This document shows positions 8,332 through 18,665 of a stretch of 64,000 nt of DNA, in pieces. A program made the position numbers and the translations under genes. The notes beneath the pieces are model-generated. The model saw only the letters and a list, made by a program, of their open reading frames with translations, was not told the DNA's origin and did no database searches. Origin of the DNA: Neptuniibacter caesariensis (GTDB taxonomy: Bacteria > Pseudomonadota > Gammaproteobacteria > Pseudomonadales > Balneatricaceae); contig NZ_CH724125.1 of NCBI RefSeq assembly GCF_000153345.1, positions 1,658,082 through 1,722,081 of the forward strand. Direction: 5' to 3'. Position 1 is the first letter of the stretch, and each line of letters starts with the position of its first letter.

Positions 8332-9816
8332 ATGACTGATTTTTCAAAGCTTATTAATGAAAAACAACGCACAGCCTGGACTACACGATCAATTTCAAAC
8401 TATCTGTGGTCTTCAGAAGAACCCTCGGACCTTAAAAAGACCGAACGCTGGCTGGCAAAGCATTCTATTGACTTCACGGCTTTAGCCCCCTCGTTTCTTC
8501 GTGATGAGCATGAACGTCCAGCAAAATCTGCTGTAATATCGCAAATACTGGAGCTCAGCCGCAGGAAACGAAAAACGGTCCTCTTTGCTTCTATTTATTC
8601 AGTCAACATGGATTGCTCTGTGCTTTTTGCCAACGACGGGCGAGCAGGGCGTCGCTGGGTTTTCATTCCTAGTTCTTATCCATCGAGCAAACAACTGGAA
8701 CAAGCATTATCCGTTCTAGCCGAGGGTGAAGATAAAGATATAACTCTTATCCCATCAGGCCTTATGGTTCAAACCTGCAGAGAGATAGCACATCAAAAGC
8801 AAACGCATGATTTTAAGCTTAAGACCAACTCCTTAAGAATTTCGTTGGAGATTTATTCACATGGAAAAAGAGATATTTCTGCCTATGTGAGCAATTCAGA
8901 ACAACTTCTCCCTGAAAGCTCCATGAGTCACTTAGATAGACTTGAGGCTGAAGCAATACATATTATTCGTGAGGTTGTTGCTGAAGCAGACAATCCGGTG
9001 ATGCTCTATTCAGTCGGTAAAGATTCTTCCGTCATGCTGCACCTAGCACGGAAAGCATTTTACCCGAGCCTACCACCATTTCCCCTACTACATGTAGATA
9101 CAAGGTGGAAATTTCAGGCTATGTATGATTTTAGGGACTATATGGCAGAAACCAGTGGAATGGACTTATTGGTACACATCAACCCCGAAGGCGTTGAAAA
9201 AAATATCAATCCATTAGACCACGGATCAGCTTTACATACAGACATCATGAAAACACAAGGACTCAAACAAGCTCTTGATCATTATAATTTTGATGTTGCA
9301 TTTGGCGGCGCCAGAAGAGATGAAGAAAAGTCCCGCGCTAAAGAACGAATTTTCTCCTTCAGAACCAGCACTCACCGCTGGGATCCAAAAAATCAAAGAC
9401 CTGAGCTTTGGCATCAGTACAATGGTCGAAAAAAACCTGATGAAAGCATGCGAGTCTTCCCATTATCTAATTGGACGGAACTTGATATATGGCAGTACAT
9501 TTATCGTGAGCAAATACCCATCGTTCCTCTGTATTTCGCTACAGACAGACCTGTAGTTGAGCGTGATGGAATGCTAGTAATGATTGACGATAATCGCTTA
9601 AAGCTTTACCCAGATGAAAAAATCTTTATTAAAAAAGTGCGCTTCCGTACTTTAGGCTGCTATCCCCTTACCGGAGCAATAGAATCTGATGCAAACGATC
9701 TTGCTTCCATCGTTCTAGAATTACTGAGCGCAAGAACTAGTGAAAGACAGGGGCGCGCAATTGATTCCGACTCTTCTGCTTCAATGGAAATGAAAAAGCA
9801 GGAGGGATACTTCTGA
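8332..9816 (+). CDS. cysD: Sulfate adenylyltransferase subunit 2 (CysD) with a novel N-terminal extension
   Basis: Residues 198-494 form an ordinary Cys[19 protein letters not shown], the PP-loop [17 protein letters not shown], and [20 protein letters not shown]. With CysN, CysD makes APS from sulfate and ATP. Normal CysD is about 300 residues and begins at the position of Met198 (base 8923). Here the frame is open for 197 residues more, and that part matches no family I recognise. It has no membrane helix. The site before 8923 is weak (CTGAAAGCTCC), and no clear site precedes 8332 either, so the long product is likely but not certain. The gene overlaps cysNC by one base (TGATG). Confidence 0.88.
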   Translation: MTDFSKLINEKQRTAWTTRSISNYLWSSEEPSDLKKTERWLAKHSIDFTALAPSFLRDEHERPAKSAVISQILELSRRKRKTVLFASIYSVNMDCSVLFANDGRAGRRWVFIPSSYPSSKQLEQALSVLAEGEDKDITLIPSGLMVQTCREIAHQKQTHDFKLKTNSLRISLEIYSHGKRDISAYVSNSEQLLPESSMSHLDRLEAEAIHIIREVVAEADNPVMLYSVGKDSSVMLHLARKAFYPSLPPFPLLHVDTRWKFQAMYDFRDYMAETSGMDLLVHINPEGVEKNINPLDHGSALHTDIMKTQGLKQALDHYNFDVAFGGARRDEEKSRAKERIFSFRTSTHRWDPKNQRPELWHQYNGRKKPDESMRVFPLSNWTELDIWQYIYREQIPIVPLYFATDRPVVERDGMLVMIDDNRLKLYPDEKIFIKKVRFRTLGCYPLTGAIESDANDLASIVLELLSARTSERQGRAIDSDSSASMEMKKQEGYF

Positions 9817-11699
9817 TGACAACTAACCCAACTTCAAAAGAACGTGTCAACGCCTACCTTGCTGAACAGGCCAGTTTGGATACGCTGCGCTTTATAACTT
9901 GTGGGAGCGTCGATGATGGGAAAAGTACTTTAATTGGACGCATGTTATATGAAGCACAAATGATCTTTGAAGATCAAGTTTCAGCGCTAAAGAATGAATC
10001 CAAGAAAATAGGGACACAAGGCAGGGATATTGACTTTGCTCTACTGGTCGATGGGCTTGCTGCTGAACGAGAGCAAGGCATCACTATAGATGTCGCATAT
10101 CGCTTTTTTTCTACAGATAGACGCAAGTTCATTGTTGCAGATACACCAGGACATGAACAATACACTCGCAATATGGTTACAGGTGCGTCAACAGCTGACG
10201 TTGCAGTCATACTAATTGACGCTCGACAAGGCGTCCTTACCCAGACGCGCCGCCATTCTATGATCTGTTCGGTACTGGGAATTAAGCATGTTGTTTTAGC
10301 GATCAATAAAATGGATATTGTGGGTTATTCACAAAAAACCTATGAGAAAGTTGAAGCGGACTATCGCAATTTCGCCAATGAACTCGATTTCGATTCTATT
10401 ACTCCCATACCGATGTCCGCACTCAAAGGCGATAATGTTGTTGAACGTTCAAAACATACAGAGTGGTTCCACGGTCCAACTCTAGCCGGCTATTTAGAGA
10501 CAGTTGATACACGCAGTTCTGAATCCGAACAACCTTTCCGCATGCCCGTTCAATGGGTTAACCGGCCGAACCAGGATTTTCGTGGCTTATCTGGAACAGT
10601 TGAAGCCGGTAGCATTGCAATTGACCAGCCTGTACGGATTCTTCCATCAGGCGAAACCGCTAATATTAAAAATATCATCCTCTTTAAAAATGAGCTCAAA
10701 AATGCGCGGGCAGGCCAAGCTATAACTGTGACTCTAGATAAAGAGATTGATGCTTCTCGAGGAGATGTAATAGCAGCAGCTGACTCGCCATGTCAGGTTT
10801 CGGATCAATTCGAAATGGAGCTTGTATGGATGGATAGAGAGCCTGGCTATATCGGCCGTTCCTACCTTATGAAGATAGGTACCGCTCTCGTTAATGCTCA
10901 AATCACTGATATCAAGCATAAATTCAACATCAATACATTTGATAAACTCTCCGCCTCAAAGCTTGAGCTCAATGATTTAAGTGTCGTTAAAATCAAAACT
11001 GATCGTATGGTTCCTTACGAATCATACAGAAACTGTGCAGGACTGGGTGGTTTGATCCTGATTGATCGTATTAGCAACCAAACAGTAGCTGCAGGTATGA
11101 TTAAGTTTGCTTTGCGCAGAGCAAGCAATGTTCATCAACACAAGCTTGACGTGGATAAAAGTGCACGCCGCAGGCTCAATGGCCATTCAAGTAAAGTACT
11201 TTGGTTTACCGGCCTCTCTGGTTCAGGAAAATCGACCATAGCCAATGCTCTGGAAAAAGAGCTACATGCTAAAGGTATACGAACTTATATTCTAGATGGC
11301 GACAATATCCGGCACGGGCTGAATAAAGATTTAGGATTTACTGATGCAGACCGAATTGAAAACATTCGCCGTATAAGCGAAGTCGCTAAACTTATGGTCG
11401 ACGCAGGAATCGTAGTTATCACTGCGTTTATATCCCCTTTCAGAGCAGAACGGCAGATGGCTAGAGAGATGTTTGACGAGGGAGAGTTTTCTGAAGTCTA
11501 CATCAATACACCAATCGAAGTTGCTGAATCTCGGGACCCTAAAGGGCTTTACAAGAAAGCAAGAAAAGGAGAATTACCTAACTTCACAGGCATTGGTAGC
11601 CCTTACGAAGCCCCAGAAACACCTGACTTTATTTTGAATACAGAAGATAAAAGTGTAGACGCTTTAGTTTCAGAACTTATGGAGTCAATGGAGTTTTAG
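9816..11699 (+). CDS. cysNC: Bifunctional sulfate adenylyltransferase subunit 1 / APS kinase
   Basis: The N-terminal 430 or so residues are a CysN GTPase, with [27 protein letters not shown] and NKMD, which drives APS formation by CysD. The C-terminal domain, from about residue 445, is APS kinase: [33 protein letters not shown] and FISPFRAER. Together with CysD the product gives PAPS, the sulfate donor of sulfotransferases and assimilation. A strong AGGAGGG precedes the ATG inside the end of cysD. Its setting in a glycan locus with a sulfotransferase suggests PAPS for polysaccharide sulfation rather than cysteine synthesis; that is inference. Confidence 0.96.
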   Translation: MTTNPTSKERVNAYLAEQASLDTLRFITCGSVDDGKSTLIGRMLYEAQMIFEDQVSALKNESKKIGTQGRDIDFALLVDGLAAEREQGITIDVAYRFFSTDRRKFIVADTPGHEQYTRNMVTGASTADVAVILIDARQGVLTQTRRHSMICSVLGIKHVVLAINKMDIVGYSQKTYEKVEADYRNFANELDFDSITPIPMSALKGDNVVERSKHTEWFHGPTLAGYLETVDTRSSESEQPFRMPVQWVNRPNQDFRGLSGTVEAGSIAIDQPVRILPSGETANIKNIILFKNELKNARAGQAITVTLDKEIDASRGDVIAAADSPCQVSDQFEMELVWMDREPGYIGRSYLMKIGTALVNAQITDIKHKFNINTFDKLSASKLELNDLSVVKIKTDRMVPYESYRNCAGLGGLILIDRISNQTVAAGMIKFALRRASNVHQHKLDVDKSARRRLNGHSSKVLWFTGLSGSGKSTIANALEKELHAKGIRTYILDGDNIRHGLNKDLGFTDADRIENIRRISEVAKLMVDAGIVVITAFISPFRAERQMAREMFDEGEFSEVYINTPIEVAESRDPKGLYKKARKGELPNFTGIGSPYEAPETPDFILNTEDKSVDALVSELMESMEF

Positions 11700-11701
11700 A
11701 C

Positions 11702-12490
11702 ATGTCCATAGCCAAAAAAATTTTCAAAAATTCAGAACTGTTTCAACAACTTGAAAAGCTCATGAATGATGCTGATACTTCCATCTTAGAGATTTATAAC
11801 AGCAATAATTTCGGTGAAGAAAGCAAAGGCGATGACTCTCCAGTTACCAAAGCAGATCTGGCAGCCCATCAGTTACTTGTTGATGGGTTACAACAATTAA
11901 CTCCGAACATCCCTATTGTAAGCGAAGAAGACCCTTCTTCTCTTACAATTCCTGCAGAACATTCGGCGTATTGGTTAATCGACCCACTTGATGGCACCAA
12001 AGAGTTTATTAAAAGAAATGACGAATTCACATGCAACCTCGCACTCATAGAAAGTGGTGCATCAACTCTTGGATTTGTCAGTATTCCAGCCAAGCAAGAA
12101 CTTTATTACGGGGGCAAAGAACTAGGCTCGTTTAAACAACACAAACAGCATGAGCCAACACCGATTCACCACTCTTCCAAGAAAGGAGCAACGCGAGTTG
12201 TTGCAAGTAAGAGTCACCTTAATGCTGAGACTCAGGAATTTATAGCTCAGCTACAAGGAAAAATTGAGCTTATTCAAGCAGGCAGTAGTCTTAAATTCTT
12301 GAAAATCGCGACAGGTGAAGCAGATCTTTATCCAAGACTCGCCCCCACATGCGAATGGGATACAGCAGCTGCTCACGCTATTCTTGAAGGCGCAGGCGGT
12401 AAAGTTCTACAAGCAGATAGTCTACAGCCCCTGGTTTATGCCAAAGAGAACATATTAAACCCCTACTTCATTGCGTCAGCTAAGGGATGA
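11702..12490 (+). CDS. cysQ: 3'(2'),5'-bisphosphate nucleotidase CysQ
   Basis: This is a 262-residue inositol-monophosphatase-fold protein. It has the metal-binding motifs SEED (around residue 78), WLIDPLDGTKEFIKRNDEF (around residue 90) and EWDTAAAHAILEGAGG near the C-terminus. CysQ hydrolyses PAP, the by-product that inhibits sulfotransferases, to AMP. The ATG lies two bases after the cysNC stop, and the 3' end overlaps the next gene by four bases (ATGA), so it belongs to one operon. A PAP phosphatase beside PAPS synthesis is expected if PAPS is consumed locally by a sulfotransferase. Confidence 0.93.
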   Translation: MSIAKKIFKNSELFQQLEKLMNDADTSILEIYNSNNFGEESKGDDSPVTKADLAAHQLLVDGLQQLTPNIPIVSEEDPSSLTIPAEHSAYWLIDPLDGTKEFIKRNDEFTCNLALIESGASTLGFVSIPAKQELYYGGKELGSFKQHKQHEPTPIHHSSKKGATRVVASKSHLNAETQEFIAQLQGKIELIQAGSSLKFLKIATGEADLYPRLAPTCEWDTAAAHAILEGAGGKVLQADSLQPLVYAKENILNPYFIASAKG

Positions 12491-13272
12491 TCGGACTTGA
12501 GTGGGCTCCTCTCATAGGGGCATTGATAGGAACAGTTGTTGGCTTTACAGGAGTGGGGGGTGGAGCCTTAATGGCACCCATATTACTTTTGGGATTTGGA
12601 CTTGAGCTCACTGCTGTAGTTGCAACTGATCTTCTTTTTGCAGCAGTAACAAAACTCGCATCAAGCACAGTACATAACAAAAACAAGCTTATAGATTGGC
12701 AAGTTTCAAAAAGAATGTGGCTGGGGAGCATACCAGCATCGCTGCTTACATTATCCCTTGTTTCTTATGGCATTATTGAATCCAATTCCGAATGGATTAT
12801 CAAACTACTCGGCGGACTGATTTTCATGTCGGGAATTTCAATACTATTTGGTTCAAAGCTTCAATTATTTCAACGAACTCAGCGGATTCAGGCACCAGAT
12901 CAATTCAAAAAAATGCAGGCGCCAACAACCACTTTATCAGGCGCACTCCTAGGCACTTTAGTCACCTTAACATCTATAGGCGCAGGAGCGCTTGGTGCTG
13001 TCATACTACGATCGTTATACCCGCTTAGGATGAATACCCAAAAACTGGTTGCAACAGATACCATACATGCCATCCCGGTATCTTTAATTGCTGGCGCTGG
13101 ATACCTATTACTTGGGCATGTAAATATAGAGATTCTTATTCTCATGTTATCTGGTTCAATCCCTGGGGCAATTTTTTCTAGCAATATAATCAAAAAGGTA
13201 TCACCACATATTATCAAGAAAGGACTGGCCCTAGCCCTAATCGCTGCTTCATTAAAAATGATGTCAGAATAA
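12487..13272 (+). CDS. TauE/SafE-family membrane transporter
   Basis: The 261-residue protein is almost entirely hydrophobic helices, with two related halves that each open with a Gly-rich segment (VGFTGVGGGALMAPILL and LGTLVTLTSIGAGALGAV). This is the pattern of the TauE/SafE (DUF81) family, which moves sulfite, sulfoacetate or similar sulfur anions. It overlaps cysQ by four bases and closes the cysD-cysNC-cysQ operon. Sulfate or sulfite is therefore a likely substrate, but direction and specificity cannot be read from sequence. Confidence 0.85.
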   Translation: MIGLEWAPLIGALIGTVVGFTGVGGGALMAPILLLGFGLELTAVVATDLLFAAVTKLASSTVHNKNKLIDWQVSKRMWLGSIPASLLTLSLVSYGIIESNSEWIIKLLGGLIFMSGISILFGSKLQLFQRTQRIQAPDQFKKMQAPTTTLSGALLGTLVTLTSIGAGALGAVILRSLYPLRMNTQKLVATDTIHAIPVSLIAGAGYLLLGHVNIEILILMLSGSIPGAIFSSNIIKKVSPHIIKKGLALALIAASLKMMSE

Positions 13273-13291
13273 AAAATGTTATTTATGGCTC

Positions 13292-13840
13292 CTAACTAAC
13301 TCGATCTCCACTACCTTTACCCAGTAACGTTGCGAGTATGTATCTGAAATAATTAGGAACAGTTAGATTATCAATCATTTCCCGATCAGTTTTAGCCAGT
13401 AGTTCAGGCGTTGACATATCTATTGCATTAATCTGCGCCAAGCCTGTGATTCCAGGGCGAACATTATATACTCCTAGTAAATCCCTTTCCCTTATCAACC
13501 TCTCTTGATTAAACAAATTTGGGCGTGGCCCGACCAAGCTCATAGCACCTGTAAGCACATTCCATAGTTGAGGCAACTCATCTAACTTAGTTCGTCTTAA
13601 CACTCCTCCTAACTTAGTTATCGATGCCGCCGAAGCCAGGTGACTCGCTACCGATTGGGTATCTTTGGTCATTGTGCGAAACTTCACCAATTTGAAAGGT
13701 TTTTTTCCCCGTCCAACACGCACCTGCACAAATAAAGGAGACCCGGTATCAAAAAGACCAATAATAAAAATCACAAGTAAAACTGGAAAACCAAATAAAA
13801 GACCACAAAGGGCAAGTGTAATGTCTATAAAACGTATCAT
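13292..13840 (-). CDS. Initiating sugar-1-phosphate transferase (PglC/WreU-like)
   Basis: This 182-residue monotopic phosphoglycosyl transferase has an N-terminal membrane re-entrant helix (MIRFIDITLALCGLLFGF). The family motifs are RVGRGKKPFKLVKFRTM, TKLDELPQLWNVL, MSLVGPRP and RPGITGLAQI. It places the first sugar phosphate on undecaprenyl phosphate at the cytoplasmic face. The ATG at 13840 is chosen over one at 13879 because GAGG lies about 10 bases before it, it begins just past the upstream stop, and family members start MIR-. It is the last gene of the long minus-strand run. Acting with the SDR before it and the WbpM-like dehydratase, it may transfer QuiNAc-1-P or FucNAc-1-P. Confidence 0.92.
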   Translation of the reverse strand: MIRFIDITLALCGLLFGFPVLLVIFIIGLFDTGSPLFVQVRVGRGKKPFKLVKFRTMTKDTQSVASHLASAASITKLGGVLRRTKLDELPQLWNVLTGAMSLVGPRPNLFNQERLIRERDLLGVYNVRPGITGLAQINAIDMSTPELLAKTDREMIDNLTVPNYFRYILATLLGKGSGDRVS

Positions 13841-13844
13841 GGAA

Positions 13845-14777
13845 TTAATCCTCAAAAAAACAGCGCTTAAAACCTTCATCTACAGATACAGTTGGCTCCC
13901 AATCTAATAACTCTCGTGTTTTAGCAATATCAACTTGTAGAGATCCAAACAGTCTTTGGGCAATCACCTTTCTCCCTAAAAGGGTTAACAGACCCACTAA
14001 TACAGATTCAGGGACAGAAAATAGGCGAATCGCTCGCCCCTTAGCAATAGCTAACTTTTTAATTAGGTCCGTAGTTGATAAATCCTTGCCATCACTAACC
14101 AAAAACACTTGGTTTGCAGCCTCTGGGTGATCCAAACAAGTACTAACCAAATCAACTAAATTATCCAAAGCCACAAATGAGCGTAAATTATTAGTTTGGC
14201 CGAGAGGTAAGGGAACTCCTCTATCAATGAGACCGATGATATTAGCTAAGTTACCTTTAACGTGAGGCCCATAGATTAGAGGCGGCCGGATAACAACAAC
14301 CTCCATCCCCGTCTGTGATGCAAGTTTAAACAAAGCATTCTCTGCTTCAAATTTTGAAATACCATATGCATCTTCTGGCGCAGGGATATCGTCTGCTTTA
14401 AACGGTGCGGACGAAATTGTACTCTCTCCGTTTACTTTGATAGAACTTATGTAAATAAAACGTTTAACACCTGCTGATGCTGCTTGCTTTGCCAGATTTA
14501 TAGTCCCAGAAACATTAACTCGTCGATACTCTTCCAAGGGATCGGAACATTCATCTTTCATAATATGAGCACGTGCGGCAGCGTGAATTACCACCTGTTG
14601 CCCATAAAGGGCGTGCGACCAATCAGCGTATCCATCCATTTCACCAATAGAATAAGTGGAACACTGAAAACCTGTTTTAGCAGTTCGGAGAGCCACTGTT
14701 ACTGAATGATTTTGAGACAAATACTCTAATAGGCCCTTCCCTACAAAGCCTGTCGCCCCAGTTAGCAATACATTCAC
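13845..14777 (-). CDS. Extended SDR epimerase/4-ketoreductase (WreQ/WbpV-like)
   Basis: A 310-residue NAD(P)-dependent SDR with the N-terminal TGATGFVGKGL dinucleotide motif, SSIKVNGE and the catalytic YGISKFEAE (YxxxK). Genes of this type directly before a small sugar transferase usually reduce or epimerise UDP-4-keto-6-deoxy-GlcNAc to UDP-QuiNAc or UDP-FucNAc. The required dehydratase is encoded at 6098-8041. The stop is four bases from the transferase start, and the start overlaps the upstream glycosyltransferase by four bases, so the three are co-translated. The precise product is inferred from context. Confidence 0.85.
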   Translation of the reverse strand: MNVLLTGATGFVGKGLLEYLSQNHSVTVALRTAKTGFQCSTYSIGEMDGYADWSHALYGQQVVIHAAARAHIMKDECSDPLEEYRRVNVSGTINLAKQAASAGVKRFIYISSIKVNGESTISSAPFKADDIPAPEDAYGISKFEAENALFKLASQTGMEVVVIRPPLIYGPHVKGNLANIIGLIDRGVPLPLGQTNNLRSFVALDNLVDLVSTCLDHPEAANQVFLVSDGKDLSTTDLIKKLAIAKGRAIRLFSVPESVLVGLLTLLGRKVIAQRLFGSLQVDIAKTRELLDWEPTVSVDEGFKRCFFED

Positions 14778-15682
14778 TTAAAGGCTCCTAATACATAGGC
14801 AAACAGAAAGGCAGCCCTGTCACGTGGACGCCTACGGAACTTACATATATTTAAGTAGGGGGAATTATTTTGCAAAAAGTAATCTAAAGGCTCACCTGTA
14901 ACTGCGAAAACAACTTTTCTTGCTTCGTCCCTATACCACTGATTTTTAATTTTTTTTATACGCTTATAGTACGCCTTCAAGTTATTATTTGTGCCAACCT
15001 GATTACCTTCGTGCTGCCGGTACAGCATTGTTGGCTGATCATAGATAAGCCATTTATAATCCTGATTGCGGCAAAATGCGTAGATTAGCCAATCATGCAA
15101 CTCGACTTGTTTACATCCCCTTACATCAGAGACAATAAATTCACGGAGAGGCTTATATACTGATGATGATAAAACATATGTACATCCTGGGCCTGCAGCT
15201 TCAAAAAAATAATCAAACTCAACCTGAGGATATGACTTTTTAATAAGTTCTTGTCTGCCGTCTTCCCAAAAAGCGAGTACATCGCTGGAAAATATATCGA
15301 AACCACGCTCCGATATGTGATGCCAGGCAGTGTGAAGTTTAGTCTCGTACCAGATGTCATCCTGGTCAGAAAAAGCCACCATATCAAATTCTTGAGGCTC
15401 TACATCGCAAATAAGCCTGTAAAAATTAGGTCCAGCACCGCCAAATTTTTCACCATAAGGTAATAATGTTATTCGTGAGTCTACATTCGCTTTTTTATGG
15501 ATGATATCCAAAGTTGTATCATTCGAAAGATCGGCGCTAACAAATATTTTTACCTTTACCCCTGTTTGTGCCAGTATCGAATCGATCTGCTCTTCTATCC
15601 AGCGATCACCGTTATATGCTGCGAGTAAAATGGCACAACTGGGTAATTTTGATTCCTTATTTCCTACAATATGGGCTGACAC
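14774..15682 (-). CDS. Glycosyltransferase family 2
   Basis: 302 residues with a GT-A fold. It has the nucleotide-sugar motif ILLAAYNGDRWIEEQIDSIL, the DxD-like SDQDDIW, and a rhamnosyltransferase-like middle region. It probably adds one sugar of the repeat unit on the cytoplasmic face. The assigned start is GTG at 15682 with AGGT 11 bases before it. A 119-base gap, holding a short CGAG/CTCG hairpin and a TTGACT hexamer, separates it from the upstream Wzy-like gene. This is the largest gap in the minus-strand run. Acceptor and donor are unknown. Confidence 0.87.
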   Translation of the reverse strand: MSAHIVGNKESKLPSCAILLAAYNGDRWIEEQIDSILAQTGVKVKIFVSADLSNDTTLDIIHKKANVDSRITLLPYGEKFGGAGPNFYRLICDVEPQEFDMVAFSDQDDIWYETKLHTAWHHISERGFDIFSSDVLAFWEDGRQELIKKSYPQVEFDYFFEAAGPGCTYVLSSSVYKPLREFIVSDVRGCKQVELHDWLIYAFCRNQDYKWLIYDQPTMLYRQHEGNQVGTNNNLKAYYKRIKKIKNQWYRDEARKVVFAVTGEPLDYFLQNNSPYLNICKFRRRPRDRAAFLFAYVLGAFK

Positions 15683-15801
15683 AGTTTATTTACCTGTCGT
15701 ATGAAGATTCCAACTTATTCGAGTTTAAGCTCGCCAAGATTAAGTCAATGACTGACCTTACTTGATGTAATTTAGGGGCTGGATGATCAGTCTATTACTA
15801 T

Positions 15802-17010
15802 CTAAGTAGTTTTTTTTATAACCTTATGATGCGCTACAAAAAAACACAATCCGAGTGCAAAAAAAGCAAAATGGCCTGATTTAACACTAGAAAGCGCTTC
15901 ATTAACTAATGAAAAAACGGCGATAAAAACAACTAAGGCAAGCCCCCCAGCAAGACGGTAGTTACGACTCAGAGATTGCAACATGGCAGCAACAAAGCCC
16001 AAAAGGACCAGGCCTGTAAAAATAAAACCATGATCACTGAGGATCTTAGCATAGAAGGAATCAAGATGACCCGGCCTTCCATATTGTATGGAGTATTCCA
16101 AAAAAGAAAGGGCACCCCCTCCAAAAAAGAACTTTTCTAGATCCACCCATTCTAAGTACCTTACAAAATTAGAAAACCGCACCCCTAAAGACGGATCCGC
16201 GCTGAGAGTTTCAAAATCCATTAAAAAAATAGAAAGTGCTTTGGACTTTACAAGCAAACTGGCCAAAGCGGCTACACCAACAGCAAAAAACCATCTAACA
16301 TTATTTATCTTGGATATAATGAGCGCTATGAAGAAGGCTCCTGCACCTACTCTTGAATCACTAAGCAGCAATGCTGACATATTGATTACAAATAATGTAA
16401 TAAAAATACGCTTGCTTATCGCTGAATCTTCCCATGTATGTATCATCATAATAAAGCCGATTGCTACAACAAAGGCAAAAGGTGATGGCACATGAAAAAA
16501 ACCAAACCATAAGTGTTTAGTGTAGATTCCGAGAAAATGATATAAAAACAACCCAGAGAGGTGCATCAATGAATTTAATGCCGAGAAGTAAACTACTATC
16601 TTTAGTGCACTACTGGTTTTTATCCTGCCTGCATCATAACCAAGCCAAACACAAGCAATCATACTTGAATACCAAAGGATCTGGCCAAGAGCATTGAAAG
16701 GGTGGGAACTAGTAATTGGAAGAATTAGAGCGACTTGAAACCAAAGAAAAATAAAAAATAAAACCCACGGATTAGTTACTTTGAACTTTTTGAAGCACAA
16801 GTAAGGTATTAGTGCCGCCCAAAATAGAAACATCGATAAAACGTCTAGCCGTAAATCACTGACTCCACCAGATAGTTGAAAAAAATTAATTCTAGGTGTA
16901 AATATAAACAGGGTAAAAAAAACCAATGAAATCTTTACCGGGCTTATCAGGAATGACGCTGCCATATTATTTAACAACGTCATTCTTTTGAATAGAACAT
17001 ACTTGATCAC
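15802..17010 (-). CDS. Wzy-like O-antigen polymerase (or WaaL-type ligase)
   Basis: About 400 residues, nearly all in ten or more predicted membrane helices. A larger periplasmic loop near residue 290-330 carries Arg and Tyr residues (GVRFSNFVRYLEW, SIQYGRPGHLDSFY). This is the general form of Wzy polymerases and WaaL ligases, which share little sequence. A Wzz regulator in the same locus argues for Wzy. The start is uncertain: GTG at 17010 has GAG at about five bases, while ATG at 16983 and 16965 lack clear sites. The 5' end overlaps the ABC transporter gene. Confidence 0.75.
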   Translation of the reverse strand: MIKYVLFKRMTLLNNMAASFLISPVKISLVFFTLFIFTPRINFFQLSGGVSDLRLDVLSMFLFWAALIPYLCFKKFKVTNPWVLFFIFLWFQVALILPITSSHPFNALGQILWYSSMIACVWLGYDAGRIKTSSALKIVVYFSALNSLMHLSGLFLYHFLGIYTKHLWFGFFHVPSPFAFVVAIGFIMMIHTWEDSAISKRIFITLFVINMSALLLSDSRVGAGAFFIALIISKINNVRWFFAVGVAALASLLVKSKALSIFLMDFETLSADPSLGVRFSNFVRYLEWVDLEKFFFGGGALSFLEYSIQYGRPGHLDSFYAKILSDHGFIFTGLVLLGFVAAMLQSLSRNYRLAGGLALVVFIAVFSLVNEALSSVKSGHFAFFALGLCFFVAHHKVIKKTT

Positions 17011-18655
17011 AAATTCTCAGATCTGACTCAAGGTGCGTGACAATAATTACTGTTTTGCCATGAGATTTTTCTGTTACAAAGTCAAGAACTAGTTCCCGTG
17101 AAGCCGCATCAAGGCCTGCTGTAAATTCATCGAGCGCGATTAGCTTGACTTCAGAAAAGGAATAGGCGAAAGCTAAAGATATACGCTTAAGCTCACCACC
17201 CGAGAAATCAGAGTGATTAACTATTCTTTCACGAACCGTTTCTAAGCCAAAATTAAATCCAAGATGGCTCAAATTTTCATCAAAGATCTCACGAACAAAA
17301 TCACTTCGGGAACCAGTACCCTCTACAACATATTTTTGGACAAGATCTAAAGTTGGAGACTGAGAGACAACGCTGCATTTATTTCTCCAGGCCACGTGGC
17401 AAAGAGAACCCAGCTCGAAATCATCAAAATAAATCCGACCTGAATTATGAGGACTACAACCCAAAAGAATATTAACAAATGTTGACTTACCAACTCCTGA
17501 TGGGCCGACAATTGCAGTTATTGAGTTTCTATGAACCTGGATATTATATAAAAACGGTGATTGATCAGCTGAATATTTATATTTAACAGAATCAAAACTT
17601 AGAGTATGCCAGTCGGGAATATCTAGAGATTGATGTTGATGAAAACGGCTGCCATGAGAGATTGTTTCGAGAACTGAAGCAACGATGGATTCTCCATTCT
17701 TCATTGAAGAAAGCATAAAAAATATTTGCTGCATCAGAGGCAACAACCTCAAAATAGCTACAAGCAGTATCATTAATGAGGCACCATCATAACTACCACT
17801 GCCAGTTATATAATAAAAATATATAATTGCTATAGAAATTAAGACACCCTCTAGCAACAACTTTGGCAACTGAGAAATAAATGCGGCCTTACCATTAGCC
17901 TCTGCGAGTTTCTGCGCACAACTATCAAAATCATTTACCGATGGTTTCAATTCTCCATAAAGCAGAAATTCACGAGGAGAATTAAGTACTCTTGATGTAA
18001 ACTTAACTAATCTCGTTGTTTCTTTGTTAGCAATTGATCCCATAGTGAAAAGCCGACTTCGGGTGAGCCTGATCACTATTAAATAATAGCCCCCCGCAAT
18101 AAGTGCAATACCTAAAGTTTCCTCCCAGGCAACAAACAACAAATACAAAAAAATCACAACAAAAATAAGGCTTGTCGAGAAAAGGTGCAACAAAGGATTA
18201 ATAAAGCGCTCAGCGACTATTAATGCCTTGGTGGCAATTTGTGATGTAATTTCATTTGAATCGTGAGCAACAGAAACGTCGACACCAATTCGCTTAATAA
18301 CCGATTTATACAATGAAGAAGCAACATCCCCTCCCATTGCATGAGCTAGCCCCGAGCCTAATTTCAAAACTTTAATTCGAAAAGCAATAGATATATAAAA
18401 GACAAGAAAGAATAAAATCACATAATAAAAATCAGCCACACCCTGATAGTTTAAGCCAGAAAAAAAGTCCATTAAGAAAAAGTCATCTTTTTTATCAGAA
18501 ATAAGATAGCTTGCAATTTCATAAAGAAAAGCCAACGAAAAGAGCTCCATCAATGAACTTAAAATTGCAAACAATACAAATCCAATAGCCCTGCGTTTTC
18601 TATCAAAATGAAGGCAATCCCAAACCTCCTGAACCTTCCTTCCGTAACTTGCCAA
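16967..18655 (-). CDS. PglK-like ABC half-transporter, candidate flippase
   Basis: About 562 residues: a membrane domain of six helices, then an ATP-binding domain with Walker A GPSGVGKSTFV, signature FSGGELKRISLA, Walker B KLIALDEFTAGLD and the switch His in VTHLE. Length and layout are like PglK, which flips lipid-linked oligosaccharides. No MATE-type Wzx gene is visible in the locus, so this may be the flippase; that is inference. The start is placed at TTG 18655, where AAAAGG lies six bases upstream and overlaps the sulfotransferase stop. An alternative TTG at 18712 would overlap that gene by 47 bases. Confidence 0.85.
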   Translation of the reverse strand: MASYGRKVQEVWDCLHFDRKRRAIGFVLFAILSSLMELFSLAFLYEIASYLISDKKDDFFLMDFFSGLNYQGVADFYYVILFFLVFYISIAFRIKVLKLGSGLAHAMGGDVASSLYKSVIKRIGVDVSVAHDSNEITSQIATKALIVAERFINPLLHLFSTSLIFVVIFLYLLFVAWEETLGIALIAGGYYLIVIRLTRSRLFTMGSIANKETTRLVKFTSRVLNSPREFLLYGELKPSVNDFDSCAQKLAEANGKAAFISQLPKLLLEGVLISIAIIYFYYITGSGSYDGASLMILLVAILRLLPLMQQIFFMLSSMKNGESIVASVLETISHGSRFHQHQSLDIPDWHTLSFDSVKYKYSADQSPFLYNIQVHRNSITAIVGPSGVGKSTFVNILLGCSPHNSGRIYFDDFELGSLCHVAWRNKCSVVSQSPTLDLVQKYVVEGTGSRSDFVREIFDENLSHLGFNFGLETVRERIVNHSDFSGGELKRISLAFAYSFSEVKLIALDEFTAGLDAASRELVLDFVTEKSHGKTVIIVTHLESDLRICDQVCSIQKNDVVK

Positions 18656-18665
18656 GATGCACCTT

